From the NCBI GenBank assembly GCA_964642235.1, contig CAZXOP010000052.1, forward strand, positions 1 to 12,132: DNA of 12,132 nt, in the 5' to 3' direction. Shown piece by piece: positions 1-8,054 of this stretch. This DNA is from CAYSND01 sp964642235 (lineage in GTDB: Bacteria > Bacteroidota > Bacteroidia > Bacteroidales > UBA932). The position numbers and the translations under genes are program-made. The stretch's first letter is position 1. Each line of letters starts with the position of its first letter. The notes below the pieces were generated by a model that saw nothing but the letters and a program-made list of their open reading frames with translations, ran no database searches and was not told the DNA's origin.

Positions 1-1594
1 TGTTATCAGCACCCGCGGAAGCATCTATCAAGAGGTATGAAACACGTGAGGTGTTACTTGGTGCAACACAGGTGGTGGTTCCTGCACATATATTAAACTC
101 CCCGGGACCAAATTGTGGGCTCCAATATGAAGTGTTAACGGTATTAATTCCAACCCAATAGGTAATAGGTGTATAGCGAGACGCTGCCCCGGAAAGGACA
201 ATATCGGAATTACGTCTGACTCTTATAGTATGTGTATAAGACTCTCCTTTAAGCCTTTGCAAATCTGTGGCACTACCATCTATACGCATCATCTCCCCTC
301 CATCTTTTAACACTAATCCCGTAATATCATACTCTTCACCTGTCAAAATCTGTTTCCATTTCTCCGTGAAAGTGGTTAATGTTCTCATCGTAGCTCTATT
401 TCCATTACGGTCAAGCAGAGGAGTAAGACCATAAGCACAAGGTTTATACTGGGTGGAAGCCCATGTCCCTACGTTACAAATGGTTCCAACCGGAGCAGCA
501 AAATAGACCCCTTTAAGAACAACTAATGTAGAGGGATAATTTCCGATAGTCGAGATATCTGTAACAACAATAGGTGTGGCACTATTTCCTGACAGAGTTG
601 TATTTTTAGAGATATTTGATGACGATATATTTGTAATACGCAGAAGGCCATCTGTATCAGTATTAATAACAGACCCTGTAAGCCAAACCGATACTTTATC
701 GTTAAGCTCATAAATATTATCATCAGGGGAGGAGAATTTAACTATCATCCCCCTTCCGCTCTCATCTTGAATAAACATCTCTGCATTATTAGCGGTATTA
801 AGAGTGTTTTTATCACTTATAACAAAGCCTTGGATTTTAATGTTTTCCTCTATAAGACCGGAGAGCTTCGTTGCTTCAGAGATGGTTTTAAGCTCTGCGT
901 TGGTTATACTATAGACCGGTAATTGGCTAATAGCAACATCTACAAAAAGGGCTGCCTCGTCCTCTACCATATAAAACCTCGCAATAGCAGAGCGTTTATT
1001 ATCGGTATCATTCGGAGTACAGACAATTCCTTGAGATGAATCCCCCTTTTTCCCAACACTACACCAAGAGACATCTTCCCCTAAATTAACAGGCAATATT
1101 TTAACCGCCCAATTAATATTTGTGGTAACATTAACCGTAAGTTCTCCTCCTGCAGACCCATAAGAGAGCATCGTATTATCTACGGTAAGTTTTGGAGTTA
1201 TCCCCTGTTGAGTAAAAAGGGTAGAAAACAACTTTTCACCCTTACTGTTTTTAACAAACAGTGTACATTTACGTGGATAAGGTACTGATAGTTCGGATAC
1301 ATTAAAATAAAACCTTCCACACCCTTTCCCCTCAGTCGGATAGATAGAGACCCATTGTTCTTCACTTTGACCACCTTCTGATAAAAGTGAAAGGCTCCAC
1401 TCCTGATTTGAATAGATAAAAACTTTTAGACCGTTACCTTCTAAAAGCGAAGTACTTTTAGGCCCCATAACGAAAGTGCTATCGCTGTTTTTTGGAACAA
1501 TATTGAAATAAGGAGCCTCAGGGGCCTCAGGTTTGGTACAAGAGGCCAAGCAGATAGCCAAAATAGCTGTGTATAGTAAATAGATTTTCTTCAT
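1..1594 (-). CDS. BACON / DUF5689 surface lipoprotein, C-terminus beyond the left edge
   Basis: An open frame of 531 codons runs from the ATG at 1594 to the window edge without a stop, so the C-terminus is missing. The protein begins MKKIYLLYTAILAICLASC, a signal peptide with a good lipobox (L16-A17-S18-C19), followed by a proline-rich linker (KPEAPEAP). Two BACON-like beta-sandwich segments follow at about residues 45-132 and 135-226, each ending in the usual 'F-T-Q-Q-G' or 'A-I-S-Q-L' type strand. Residues about 230-448 look like a DUF5689 (OB-fold-like) domain, with 'IKIQGFVISDKN', 'MFIQDESGRGMIV' and 'YDITGLVLKDG'. A further domain starts near 450 and is cut off. The gene lies 11 bp downstream of susD, the usual position of a surface glycan-binding protein, and that role is an inference. 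BACON domains are linked to carbohydrate or mucin binding in Bacteroidota. Domain assignments are by eye. Confidence 0.85.
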   Translation of the reverse strand, partial: MKKIYLLYTAILAICLASCTKPEAPEAPYFNIVPKNSDSTFVMGPKSTSLLEGNGLKVFIYSNQEWSLSLLSEGGQSEEQWVSIYPTEGKGCGRFYFNVSELSVPYPRKCTLFVKNSKGEKLFSTLFTQQGITPKLTVDNTMLSYGSAGGELTVNVTTNINWAVKILPVNLGEDVSWCSVGKKGDSSQGIVCTPNDTDNKRSAIARFYMVEDEAALFVDVAISQLPVYSITNAELKTISEATKLSGLIEENIKIQGFVISDKNTLNTANNAEMFIQDESGRGMIVKFSSPDDNIYELNDKVSVWLTGSVINTDTDGLLRITNISSSNISKNTTLSGNSATPIVVTDISTIGNYPSTLVVLKGVYFAAPVGTICNVGTWASTQYKPCAYGLTPLLDRNGNRATMRTLTTFTEKWKQILTGEEYDITGLVLKDGGEMMRIDGSATDLQRLKGESYTHTIRVRRNSDIVLSGAASRYTPITYWVGINTVNTSYWSPQFGPGEFNICAGTTTCVAPSNTSRVSYLLIDASAGADN

Positions 1595-1605
1595 AATCTT
1601 TTATT

Positions 1606-3108
1606 TTAATATCTGTTTCCACTGGCAAACCATACTTTAGACAACATATCATCCTGTCCTGTCTCAAGACGGGAGACTGCTTCTAACCAATTATCCCTAT
1701 TTGTGGTCTGAGTAATTAAAGGATAAATCAGTCTGGTGGGGAGGGTAGCTATACCTGATGAATTTTTATTGACCATTGCAGGTCCAATAGGCATTTTGGG
1801 TAATCCTGTCCTTCTATAATCACACCACGCCTCATACCCTACAAGGAAAGATGATAAGTATTTTTGTTCCATTATCCTCTCTATTGTGTTGTTAAAAGCG
1901 GCTGTACTTGGAGGGGCAAGAAAAGCTCCAGGCACCCAATTTTTATTCCCTGTCCATTGTGTAACAGAGGCAATTACTGCTTTATCATACAACTCTTTAT
2001 TAGTCATTGATGTAGATATAAGGTTCCTAAATTGGGCCTCTGCCATTATAAATAACACTTCCGCATAATTCATCAAAGTGGAGGGGGAGGTATCAGTATT
2101 AAGTGCCGCTGCATAATTGCAGGTAGAGGAGGTCATAAGAGCAATATAATCGTTTGTCTGCCCTGATGCCATTCCTATATACTCCCCATCTTTGGCATCC
2201 GCGAAAAAGGAGATTCTCGGATCAGCCGAATCGGTCATCAACTTAATGAGAGTTTTGCAAAGTCTGTTATTCAAAGTCATAGGGTCAGTAGCGGTAGTGG
2301 CTCCAAAACCATTATAGAAGGGGTTTTCACCTGTATATCTTAAAATAGCTGCTTCATCGTTATTGGAAAATAGGGGATAAGTCGTAGGGTCAGAAATCAT
2401 GGTTTGCATCTCTGCCGCTATATCCACCCCGTCTAAATCACACTTACTTACTCTCATTAGTAATCTTAATTTCAGAGAATTAGTAAACTTTTTCCACTTC
2501 TTTATATCCCCTTTATATAGTAAATCACGTGTGGGAAAGTCAAGGGGTTTAGTAGGGTCATATAGGAGATTTGCTTGGGAGAGTTCCCCTATCATTTTAC
2601 GGTAAACTGCCTCCTGAGAATCATATTTAGGGTAAGAGATCCCCTCTTCCCACTTAAAAGCATCATCGTAAGGTATATCTCCGAAAATAGATGTTATAGA
2701 CTCAGCAATATAGACCTTCATGGTCAATGCTATTGCCTGATAGTTTACATCACCCTTTGAAACAGCTAAATTATACATGTGTGCCGCATTCGAAGCCCAA
2801 CGATAAAAGTTTGACCATATATTAGTAGATTCAGTAGCCCTTACATCATAATTAGAGGTAAGTTCCTGCCCATTTACAAAGAGAGAATACTGCATAAGTT
2901 GACTATTTATCCTCCATGAGCGATAGAAAATAGACCAGTGACCTTGATATATTATATCTTGTAATAGTTTCGAAGGAGAGGAGTTACCGTAAGTTACCTG
3001 ATTAGGGTTCTTATTTATCTCAGCAAAATCACTGCATCCAGTAGGTAGCATTAAGATTAATGCTATAAGAATCAATACTTTATTTCTTATTATTGCTTTC
3101 ATAATCAT
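1606..3108 (-). CDS. SusD/RagB-family outer-membrane lipoprotein (SusD-like_2 type)
   Basis: A 500-residue nutrient-binding lipoprotein that would form the lid over the SusC channel encoded just upstream. The N-terminus has a signal peptide ending at C25 (LPTGC). The residues after the cysteine (SDFAE) are acidic, as in Bacteroidota lipoproteins exported to the cell surface. The 'NKNPNQ' segment after the cysteine, the TPR-like helical N-terminal half, 'DPRISFF' near residue 296 and 'YEAWCDYRRTGLP' near residue 424 are typical of the SusD-like_2 branch, and the length is normal for the family. The lipobox is slightly off: proline, not leucine, is at -3. There are two possible starts, the ATG at 3108 or the in-frame ATG at 3102 (MKAIIRNK). 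The second gives a more usual start and I cannot decide between them. The gene begins 5 bp after the susC stop. The ligand cannot be read from the sequence. Confidence 0.96.
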   Translation of the reverse strand: MIMKAIIRNKVLILIALILMLPTGCSDFAEINKNPNQVTYGNSSPSKLLQDIIYQGHWSIFYRSWRINSQLMQYSLFVNGQELTSNYDVRATESTNIWSNFYRWASNAAHMYNLAVSKGDVNYQAIALTMKVYIAESITSIFGDIPYDDAFKWEEGISYPKYDSQEAVYRKMIGELSQANLLYDPTKPLDFPTRDLLYKGDIKKWKKFTNSLKLRLLMRVSKCDLDGVDIAAEMQTMISDPTTYPLFSNNDEAAILRYTGENPFYNGFGATTATDPMTLNNRLCKTLIKLMTDSADPRISFFADAKDGEYIGMASGQTNDYIALMTSSTCNYAAALNTDTSPSTLMNYAEVLFIMAEAQFRNLISTSMTNKELYDKAVIASVTQWTGNKNWVPGAFLAPPSTAAFNNTIERIMEQKYLSSFLVGYEAWCDYRRTGLPKMPIGPAMVNKNSSGIATLPTRLIYPLITQTTNRDNWLEAVSRLETGQDDMLSKVWFASGNRY

Positions 3109-3113
3109 ATACT

Positions 3114-6100
3114 CTAAAATTTAATTCTCATATTGAAACCATAAGACCGAGTCATAGGAAATGAGGCTGCTTCAAGACCTGTGGTAATAGTAGAGTCTTC
3201 AAGACAAGCAACTTCAGGATCGAACTGTGGCCACTCTGTCCACATGGCCAAGTTCCTTCCGAAAATAGAGAATGATATCCCATTGATGAACTTTAATTTA
3301 TTTACTATTTTTTTCGGAAGGTTATATTCGAGTGTTACCTCTCTAAGTTTAATATAAGTAGTGCTATAGATATTTGCCTCAACATTCTCTCTTGCATACC
3401 ATTGGTCATAATAATATGAAACACTCTCTGTTATAGTGTTGTTCTTAGAGTAATTACCTGTGGCTGCATCATAATTATAACCATCACCGATTAATCCATC
3501 ATACCTCCCCTCAAGAGTGTTTTTAAGTTTTCCGGTCATAGAGAGCATAGAGGCGGTATTCGAATAAGCCCTCCCTCCGAAAGCCCCATCAACCTGAATT
3601 CCAAGCTTAAATCCTCTGTAAGAGAATGTATTGGTAATACCGCTTTTGAATTTATTTTGAGTATCCCCTAAATAGATCATTGTCGCTTTGTCTATTATAG
3701 GGTTCCCTGTTATGGCATCAAATAGTTTCTCTCCGGAAATATCTTTTGTGGTACCATCAGGAAGATTAATAACGGTTCCATTAGGTACTCTTGCGAAGCC
3801 GGTTCCGTATATAGCCCCAAGGGTTCCCCCGGGGATAGCAAGAACTTGTGCCTGATTTAACCTTGCTATCTGCCAAGTATCGACTCCGGGGGCAAGTTTT
3901 ACCACCTGATTAACATTTCGTGAAAAGACTAATGAGGTCTCCCACTTAAACTTTTTCGTATAAACAGGTTGTCCCGTAATGGAGATTTCCAACCCCTTAT
4001 TCGTAATAAGCCCCGCATTTACTAGTGCACTCGAAAATCCTGTCGAAGGGTCAACAGGTGCATTTAATATCTGATTATAACTCTCAGCACTATATAGTGT
4101 TATGTCGAAACCAATACGTCCTGATAAGAAATTACCTTCCAATCCCACCTCCCAACTCCTTGTCATTTCAGGTTTAATCGTAGCTGATGAGAACTGTGTG
4201 GGAAGGACTACTCCTCCTCCAAAAGGGGAGTTATTGTAATAGTTCTCAATAGAATAGGCATCAGTATCATTCCCCACATTTGCCCATGAAAGTCTTAATT
4301 TCAATAACTCTACTTTCTTCCCCAAATTAAATATAGAAGAGAAGAGGATACTTGTGCTTATAGAGGGATAGAAGTAAGAATTCCATCTTGGGTCAAGCGA
4401 ACTCGACCAGTCGTTCCTCCCCGTTATGTCGAGAAAGGCATAATCCTTATAACTTAATTGAAGCATCCCATAAAGGCTGTTTATCTGCTTGTCGCTACGG
4501 TAGCTCGAGGTAGTTAAAATAGATGTGGAGTTAGCTAAAGTGTATATTTCAGGGATTTCAAGAGAGACCGCTGTCTGCGAACTCCTATTATACCCCTGTT
4601 TCATAATATTTCCCCCCACCATGGCTACCAGCCCGAAATCCTTAAAGCGATTATCATATTTTAAGAGAAAATCGTTATTGATTTCAAGATTGGTTATCAT
4701 AGTCTCTTTATATTGCCCTTGGAGAAAATTACGGCTTCCCCAAGGTTTACGCTGGGTCCTAAAATCAACTCCTATATCAATTCCTGTTCTAAGAAGCAGA
4801 TTTAACCCTTTAACAATATCGATAGAAGCGGTAACGGTTCCATAAATTCTATCACGACTCATAGTGTTTAACTGTTCAAAGGCTTGAAGATATGGGCTAT
4901 CTGCAATATTGTAAAAGGCATTATTGCGTTTGTAGTCGTTCTCTTTTAGAACGGTTTTATAATCTCTGTACCAATTATGATCAACATTGGGAGAACCCCA
5001 AAGTAAAGCCCCAGGAATGGTGGCTCTACCATATCCGGACATCGGGAGATTGTCGCTTGTCTTTCGATTATAATTCATCTTGGTACTCAAATTAATCCAT
5101 CTGTTAATTTGGGAATCAAATGAGATACTCATTACCTGTCGTTCATACCCTGAATTAGGGGTAATCCAACTATTCCTCGTATCGGAGAAAGAGACCCTTC
5201 CGGATGACCCTTTTCCACTATTTCCTTCAATAGAAACAGAATTGGTATTGGTAAATCCTCTTGTATAAAATCCTTTATACCAATCTCTTGGCACCCATGG
5301 GCTCTTAAAATACTTCCCATCGTCACCTATATTCCCGTATTGATAAAACATCTGCCCTTGAAATCTTGGGCCATAAGCGTAATGGTTACTTGAAGCAGAT
5401 ATACCCTCTTCTGAAACTTTATAATAAGAATAGAGACTCTCCTGAAGAATAGAGTTTCTATTTCCGGCTCCATATTCATTTTGGAAATCGGGCCAAAAAC
5501 CAGCCTCTTCCCAAGTAAAGAAGGTACTAAAAGCCACCCCTATTCCCTTATCTACCTTCCCCCCCTTTGTGGTAATTATTATCGCACCATTTGCAGCTCG
5601 AGAGCCGTAAAGTGCAGTCGCAGAAGCCCCTTTTAAGACAGTAACAGATTCAATATCTTCCGGGTTCAAATCACTTGAACCGGCACCATAGTCCACCGGC
5701 ATCTCCACACTCGTAGCATTATATGCAGATTTTGAAGAACCACCGCTACTTATCATCTTGCTATTAATAGGGACTCCGTCAACAACGAAAAGAGCTTCAC
5801 TTTTGGTGGGATTTAATGAGCTCTCTCCCCTTAGAGTAACCCTCATAGAGCCGGAAGGACCTGCTGCAGCCGCATCGAAATTAAGTCCTGCAACCTTTCC
5901 TGAAAGCGAGTTTAACCAGTTGTTGGAGATGGTATTGGTCAAGGCTTCATTGTTCACCTTTGTTATTGAATAGCCTAATGCTTTTTCGGAACGTTTAATA
6001 CCGAGAGCCGTAACGACAGTCTCTTCAAGTACCACCACATCCTCTTCCATTATAACTTTTAGGTTTTTCCAAGCTCCAACTTTAATTTTTTGTTCTTGAT

Positions 6101-6338
6101 ACCCGATAAAAGAAAAAATGAGAATATCGTCACGACTGACAGTCATGATAAATTCCCCCTTTTCTCCTGTGGAAGTCCCTTGAAATGTCCCGGCTATTAC
6201 GACTGAAACCCCTACAATAGGTTCCCCATTAATGTCGTAAACATTTCCCGTTAACTGTCTCTTCTCTTGGGAAAAGAGAGTCGATGCAGTGAAAAGAAAC
6301 AGCAACGATAATACTCTTACTAAATAATTAAGTCTCAT
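3114..6338 (-). CDS. SusC/RagA-family TonB-dependent outer-membrane transporter
   Basis: A 1074-residue TonB-dependent channel that imports oligosaccharides or other ligands across the outer membrane with SusD. A signal peptide covers about residues 1-24 (cleavage near LFSQ-EKR). A carboxypeptidase-D regulatory-like beta-sandwich follows at about 29-97 ('GNVYDINGEPIVGVSV', 'FSFIGYQEQ'), then the SusC linker 'VVTALGIKRSEKALGY' (108-123). The plug domain ends with the family signature 'LNPEDIESVTVLKGASA' and 'YGSRAANGAIIITTKGG' (224-260). The rest is the beta-barrel, closing with 'GFNMRIKF', whose terminal Phe fits the barrel-assembly signal. There is no N-terminal secretin/STN domain, so control through a partner anti-sigma factor is not indicated. 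The start follows the upstream gene's stop by 4 bp. The length is full and no frameshift is seen. Confidence 0.98.
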   Translation of the reverse strand: MRLNYLVRVLSLLFLFTASTLFSQEKRQLTGNVYDINGEPIVGVSVVIAGTFQGTSTGEKGEFIMTVSRDDILIFSFIGYQEQKIKVGAWKNLKVIMEEDVVVLEETVVTALGIKRSEKALGYSITKVNNEALTNTISNNWLNSLSGKVAGLNFDAAAAGPSGSMRVTLRGESSLNPTKSEALFVVDGVPINSKMISSGGSSKSAYNATSVEMPVDYGAGSSDLNPEDIESVTVLKGASATALYGSRAANGAIIITTKGGKVDKGIGVAFSTFFTWEEAGFWPDFQNEYGAGNRNSILQESLYSYYKVSEEGISASSNHYAYGPRFQGQMFYQYGNIGDDGKYFKSPWVPRDWYKGFYTRGFTNTNSVSIEGNSGKGSSGRVSFSDTRNSWITPNSGYERQVMSISFDSQINRWINLSTKMNYNRKTSDNLPMSGYGRATIPGALLWGSPNVDHNWYRDYKTVLKENDYKRNNAFYNIADSPYLQAFEQLNTMSRDRIYGTVTASIDIVKGLNLLLRTGIDIGVDFRTQRKPWGSRNFLQGQYKETMITNLEINNDFLLKYDNRFKDFGLVAMVGGNIMKQGYNRSSQTAVSLEIPEIYTLANSTSILTTSSYRSDKQINSLYGMLQLSYKDYAFLDITGRNDWSSSLDPRWNSYFYPSISTSILFSSIFNLGKKVELLKLRLSWANVGNDTDAYSIENYYNNSPFGGGVVLPTQFSSATIKPEMTRSWEVGLEGNFLSGRIGFDITLYSAESYNQILNAPVDPSTGFSSALVNAGLITNKGLEISITGQPVYTKKFKWETSLVFSRNVNQVVKLAPGVDTWQIARLNQAQVLAIPGGTLGAIYGTGFARVPNGTVINLPDGTTKDISGEKLFDAITGNPIIDKATMIYLGDTQNKFKSGITNTFSYRGFKLGIQVDGAFGGRAYSNTASMLSMTGKLKNTLEGRYDGLIGDGYNYDAATGNYSKNNTITESVSYYYDQWYARENVEANIYSTTYIKLREVTLEYNLPKKIVNKLKFINGISFSIFGRNLAMWTEWPQFDPEVACLEDSTITTGLEAASFPMTRSYGFNMRIKF

Positions 6339-6342
6339 ACAT

Positions 6343-8052
6343 CTATTTTTTAGATTTTATTTTTCCGGGCTTGGAAATCAATCGCTGTAATTTCCCTTTT
6401 GAGGAGACTATTCCGCCGCTAAGAATATCCTCCTCGTTAAATTTTGCCATATATATCTCTCCACACTTTGACCTTTCATAGTCATAGGAGATATAGATAT
6501 AACCATCTGGAGATTGAAATCCTGTAGGATAAGAGATGCCTGTTCTTTCATCGAGCAATAGATTACCAACCCATGTTTTTCCATTGTCTGTTGATAGAAA
6601 GGCTCTTAAGTGAGATCGTGATTTTAACTTTTTATCAGGCATACCGTGCTTTATCATAAGTAATTTACCTGAAGCAAGCCTGAGTATAAAATGACGAGAA
6701 TTAACATGTTCTAAATATTTTTCAGGTTCACTCCAACTATATCCTCTATCTGTGGAGAAACTCTGCCATATCCCCAACCCTGTTCGTGCCGTCATCCACC
6801 ATCTGTTTTCGGGGAGTTCTACGAAAAGGTGTTCATCAAAAGAGGGTTCCGGAAACTTTACCATCCCTCTATCTTCCCATGTTTTTCCCTCATCTGTAGA
6901 GACATAAGCATGGGCACCTCTTAGATGGTCAAGCTCGTGATATGCCTCTTTAAGGGGGTTTTGATCCCACTCTTTTTCGAGAAGAATGTCTATACGACTT
7001 CGGGGCCATAAACTAACGGGCAACACCCACTCGCCTGTGGACATCACAGTCGGTTTATTAAGTGTACACCCTATCCCGATATACTGAGGCTCTGACCAAA
7101 CAGGGTCTTTGTCGTCAGGATTATTACATATTGAGTACCAATTCCCCCCTCTCCCATCGAAATAGGTCATAGCCTGGTCAAAGAAGAGCCAAAGTCGCCC
7201 TAAGGGGTCTGTCCAGAGCTGTCCCACGATGGTTCTCCTTTTAAGGGGGAGAGATGAATCATGGGGGTCAATTACATATTTAACATCTGTCCAGCGCTTC
7301 CCATTATTATCACTCCATGCAAGTACGAAAAAGCTATCCCCATTATCTCCTCCACCACACCAACAACTCCATATACGCCCTTTTGGAGTCCGCTCAATCC
7401 CTATAGTCATCCCATAATCAAGGTTTTTCGTGCTATACTTTTTATTTTCGTTTTTGATTATGCGGGGTTTTACCATCGCCAAAGAATCGCACTCCTTATA
7501 GAAAGCACTCTTGTCAACTTTTATTTTAAAGACCGCTTTTCTTATTACTCTTCCATCCCCTATCATAGGGGCGTGAGCATACTCCGGTGAGAATACTATA
7601 AACTGACCTTTTTCGAGATTTATTATAGTACTATAACTGTCATTATAGAAAAGTATATCCCCCCGCATCTTGTCGCGAGGAGATATACACTCTTTTCTCT
7701 CTTTAACCCCAAATCCTTCTGCTGAAGAGAACGCCACATGCATATCAAGATAATCATTATGTACTTCGAGAAGAGCTGAGTCTTTAGGTATTAGTCCCTT
7801 TTCATTTATAAAGAAAAAGACCTCGTCCTTCAAAATCTCATAACGTCCCGGCTCTAACAACGACAGATCCACAGTGTCAAGAAAAGCAAACACCTTCTCA
7901 AATAAAGGGTTATAGGAGATTAGTTCTTTGCGATTCTGACTATTAAAATCCATTGCTTTAGGCACAACACGAGGTTTCGATATGCTACTCTCACAAATCA
8001 TAATGAGGGTAAGCATTAAAATCATCTTAGGGATAAAGAGTCTGACATTCAT
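6343..8052 (-). CDS. Secreted YhcH/DUF386 domain fused to an Asp-box sialidase-like propeller
   Basis: A 569-residue protein with two recognisable parts. A hydrophobic N-terminus (about 1-26) suggests export; C20 lacks a good lipobox, so type I cleavage is more likely. Residues about 48-181 match the YhcH/YjgK/YiaL family: 'LEPGRYEI', 'LLEVHNDYLDMHV' (candidate metal ligands E96, H98) and 'FIVFSPEYAHAPM' (H160) followed by 'RKAVFKIKV'. E. coli YhcH (NanQ) is an N-acetylneuraminate anomerase. Residues about 205-550 form a BNR/sialidase-superfamily propeller with three exact Asp boxes, STDEGKTW (385), STDRGYSW (433) and STDNGKTW (487), and one imperfect box, SDNNGKRW (247). The place where sialidases carry the FRIP arginine reads 'MTIGIERTPKG', so sialidase activity is doubtful. 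The gene lies 2 bp after the fimbrillin-like lipoprotein gene and 4 bp before susC, which points to a periplasmic or surface glycosidase/mutarotase role in this locus. The substrate is unknown. Confidence 0.9.
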   Translation of the reverse strand: MNVRLFIPKMILMLTLIMICESSISKPRVVPKAMDFNSQNRKELISYNPLFEKVFAFLDTVDLSLLEPGRYEILKDEVFFFINEKGLIPKDSALLEVHNDYLDMHVAFSSAEGFGVKERKECISPRDKMRGDILFYNDSYSTIINLEKGQFIVFSPEYAHAPMIGDGRVIRKAVFKIKVDKSAFYKECDSLAMVKPRIIKNENKKYSTKNLDYGMTIGIERTPKGRIWSCWCGGGDNGDSFFVLAWSDNNGKRWTDVKYVIDPHDSSLPLKRRTIVGQLWTDPLGRLWLFFDQAMTYFDGRGGNWYSICNNPDDKDPVWSEPQYIGIGCTLNKPTVMSTGEWVLPVSLWPRSRIDILLEKEWDQNPLKEAYHELDHLRGAHAYVSTDEGKTWEDRGMVKFPEPSFDEHLFVELPENRWWMTARTGLGIWQSFSTDRGYSWSEPEKYLEHVNSRHFILRLASGKLLMIKHGMPDKKLKSRSHLRAFLSTDNGKTWVGNLLLDERTGISYPTGFQSPDGYIYISYDYERSKCGEIYMAKFNEEDILSGGIVSSKGKLQRLISKPGKIKSKK

Positions 8053-8054
8053 AA

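Noticed and set aside
523..723. 66-codon minus-strand open frame
   Set aside because: It is out of frame with, and wholly inside, the 531-codon lipoprotein gene that runs from 1594 to the left edge. That longer frame has a lipobox and domain structure.
4525..4845. 106-codon plus-strand open frame inside susC
   Set aside because: It is antisense to a well-conserved SusC barrel region, with no family resemblance and no start context. It is treated as a shadow, like the other plus-strand frames at 1886, 2399, 2575, 4892, 5080, 5758, 7229, 7261, 9229 and 9585.
5132..5326. 64-codon minus-strand open frame inside susC
   Set aside because: It is in another frame of the SusC gene and shows no recognisable motif.
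6343..8052. Labelling the propeller protein as a sialidase (nanH/siaA)
   Set aside because: Asp boxes mark the fold, not the activity. The FRIP motif is absent, so no sialidase gene symbol was given.
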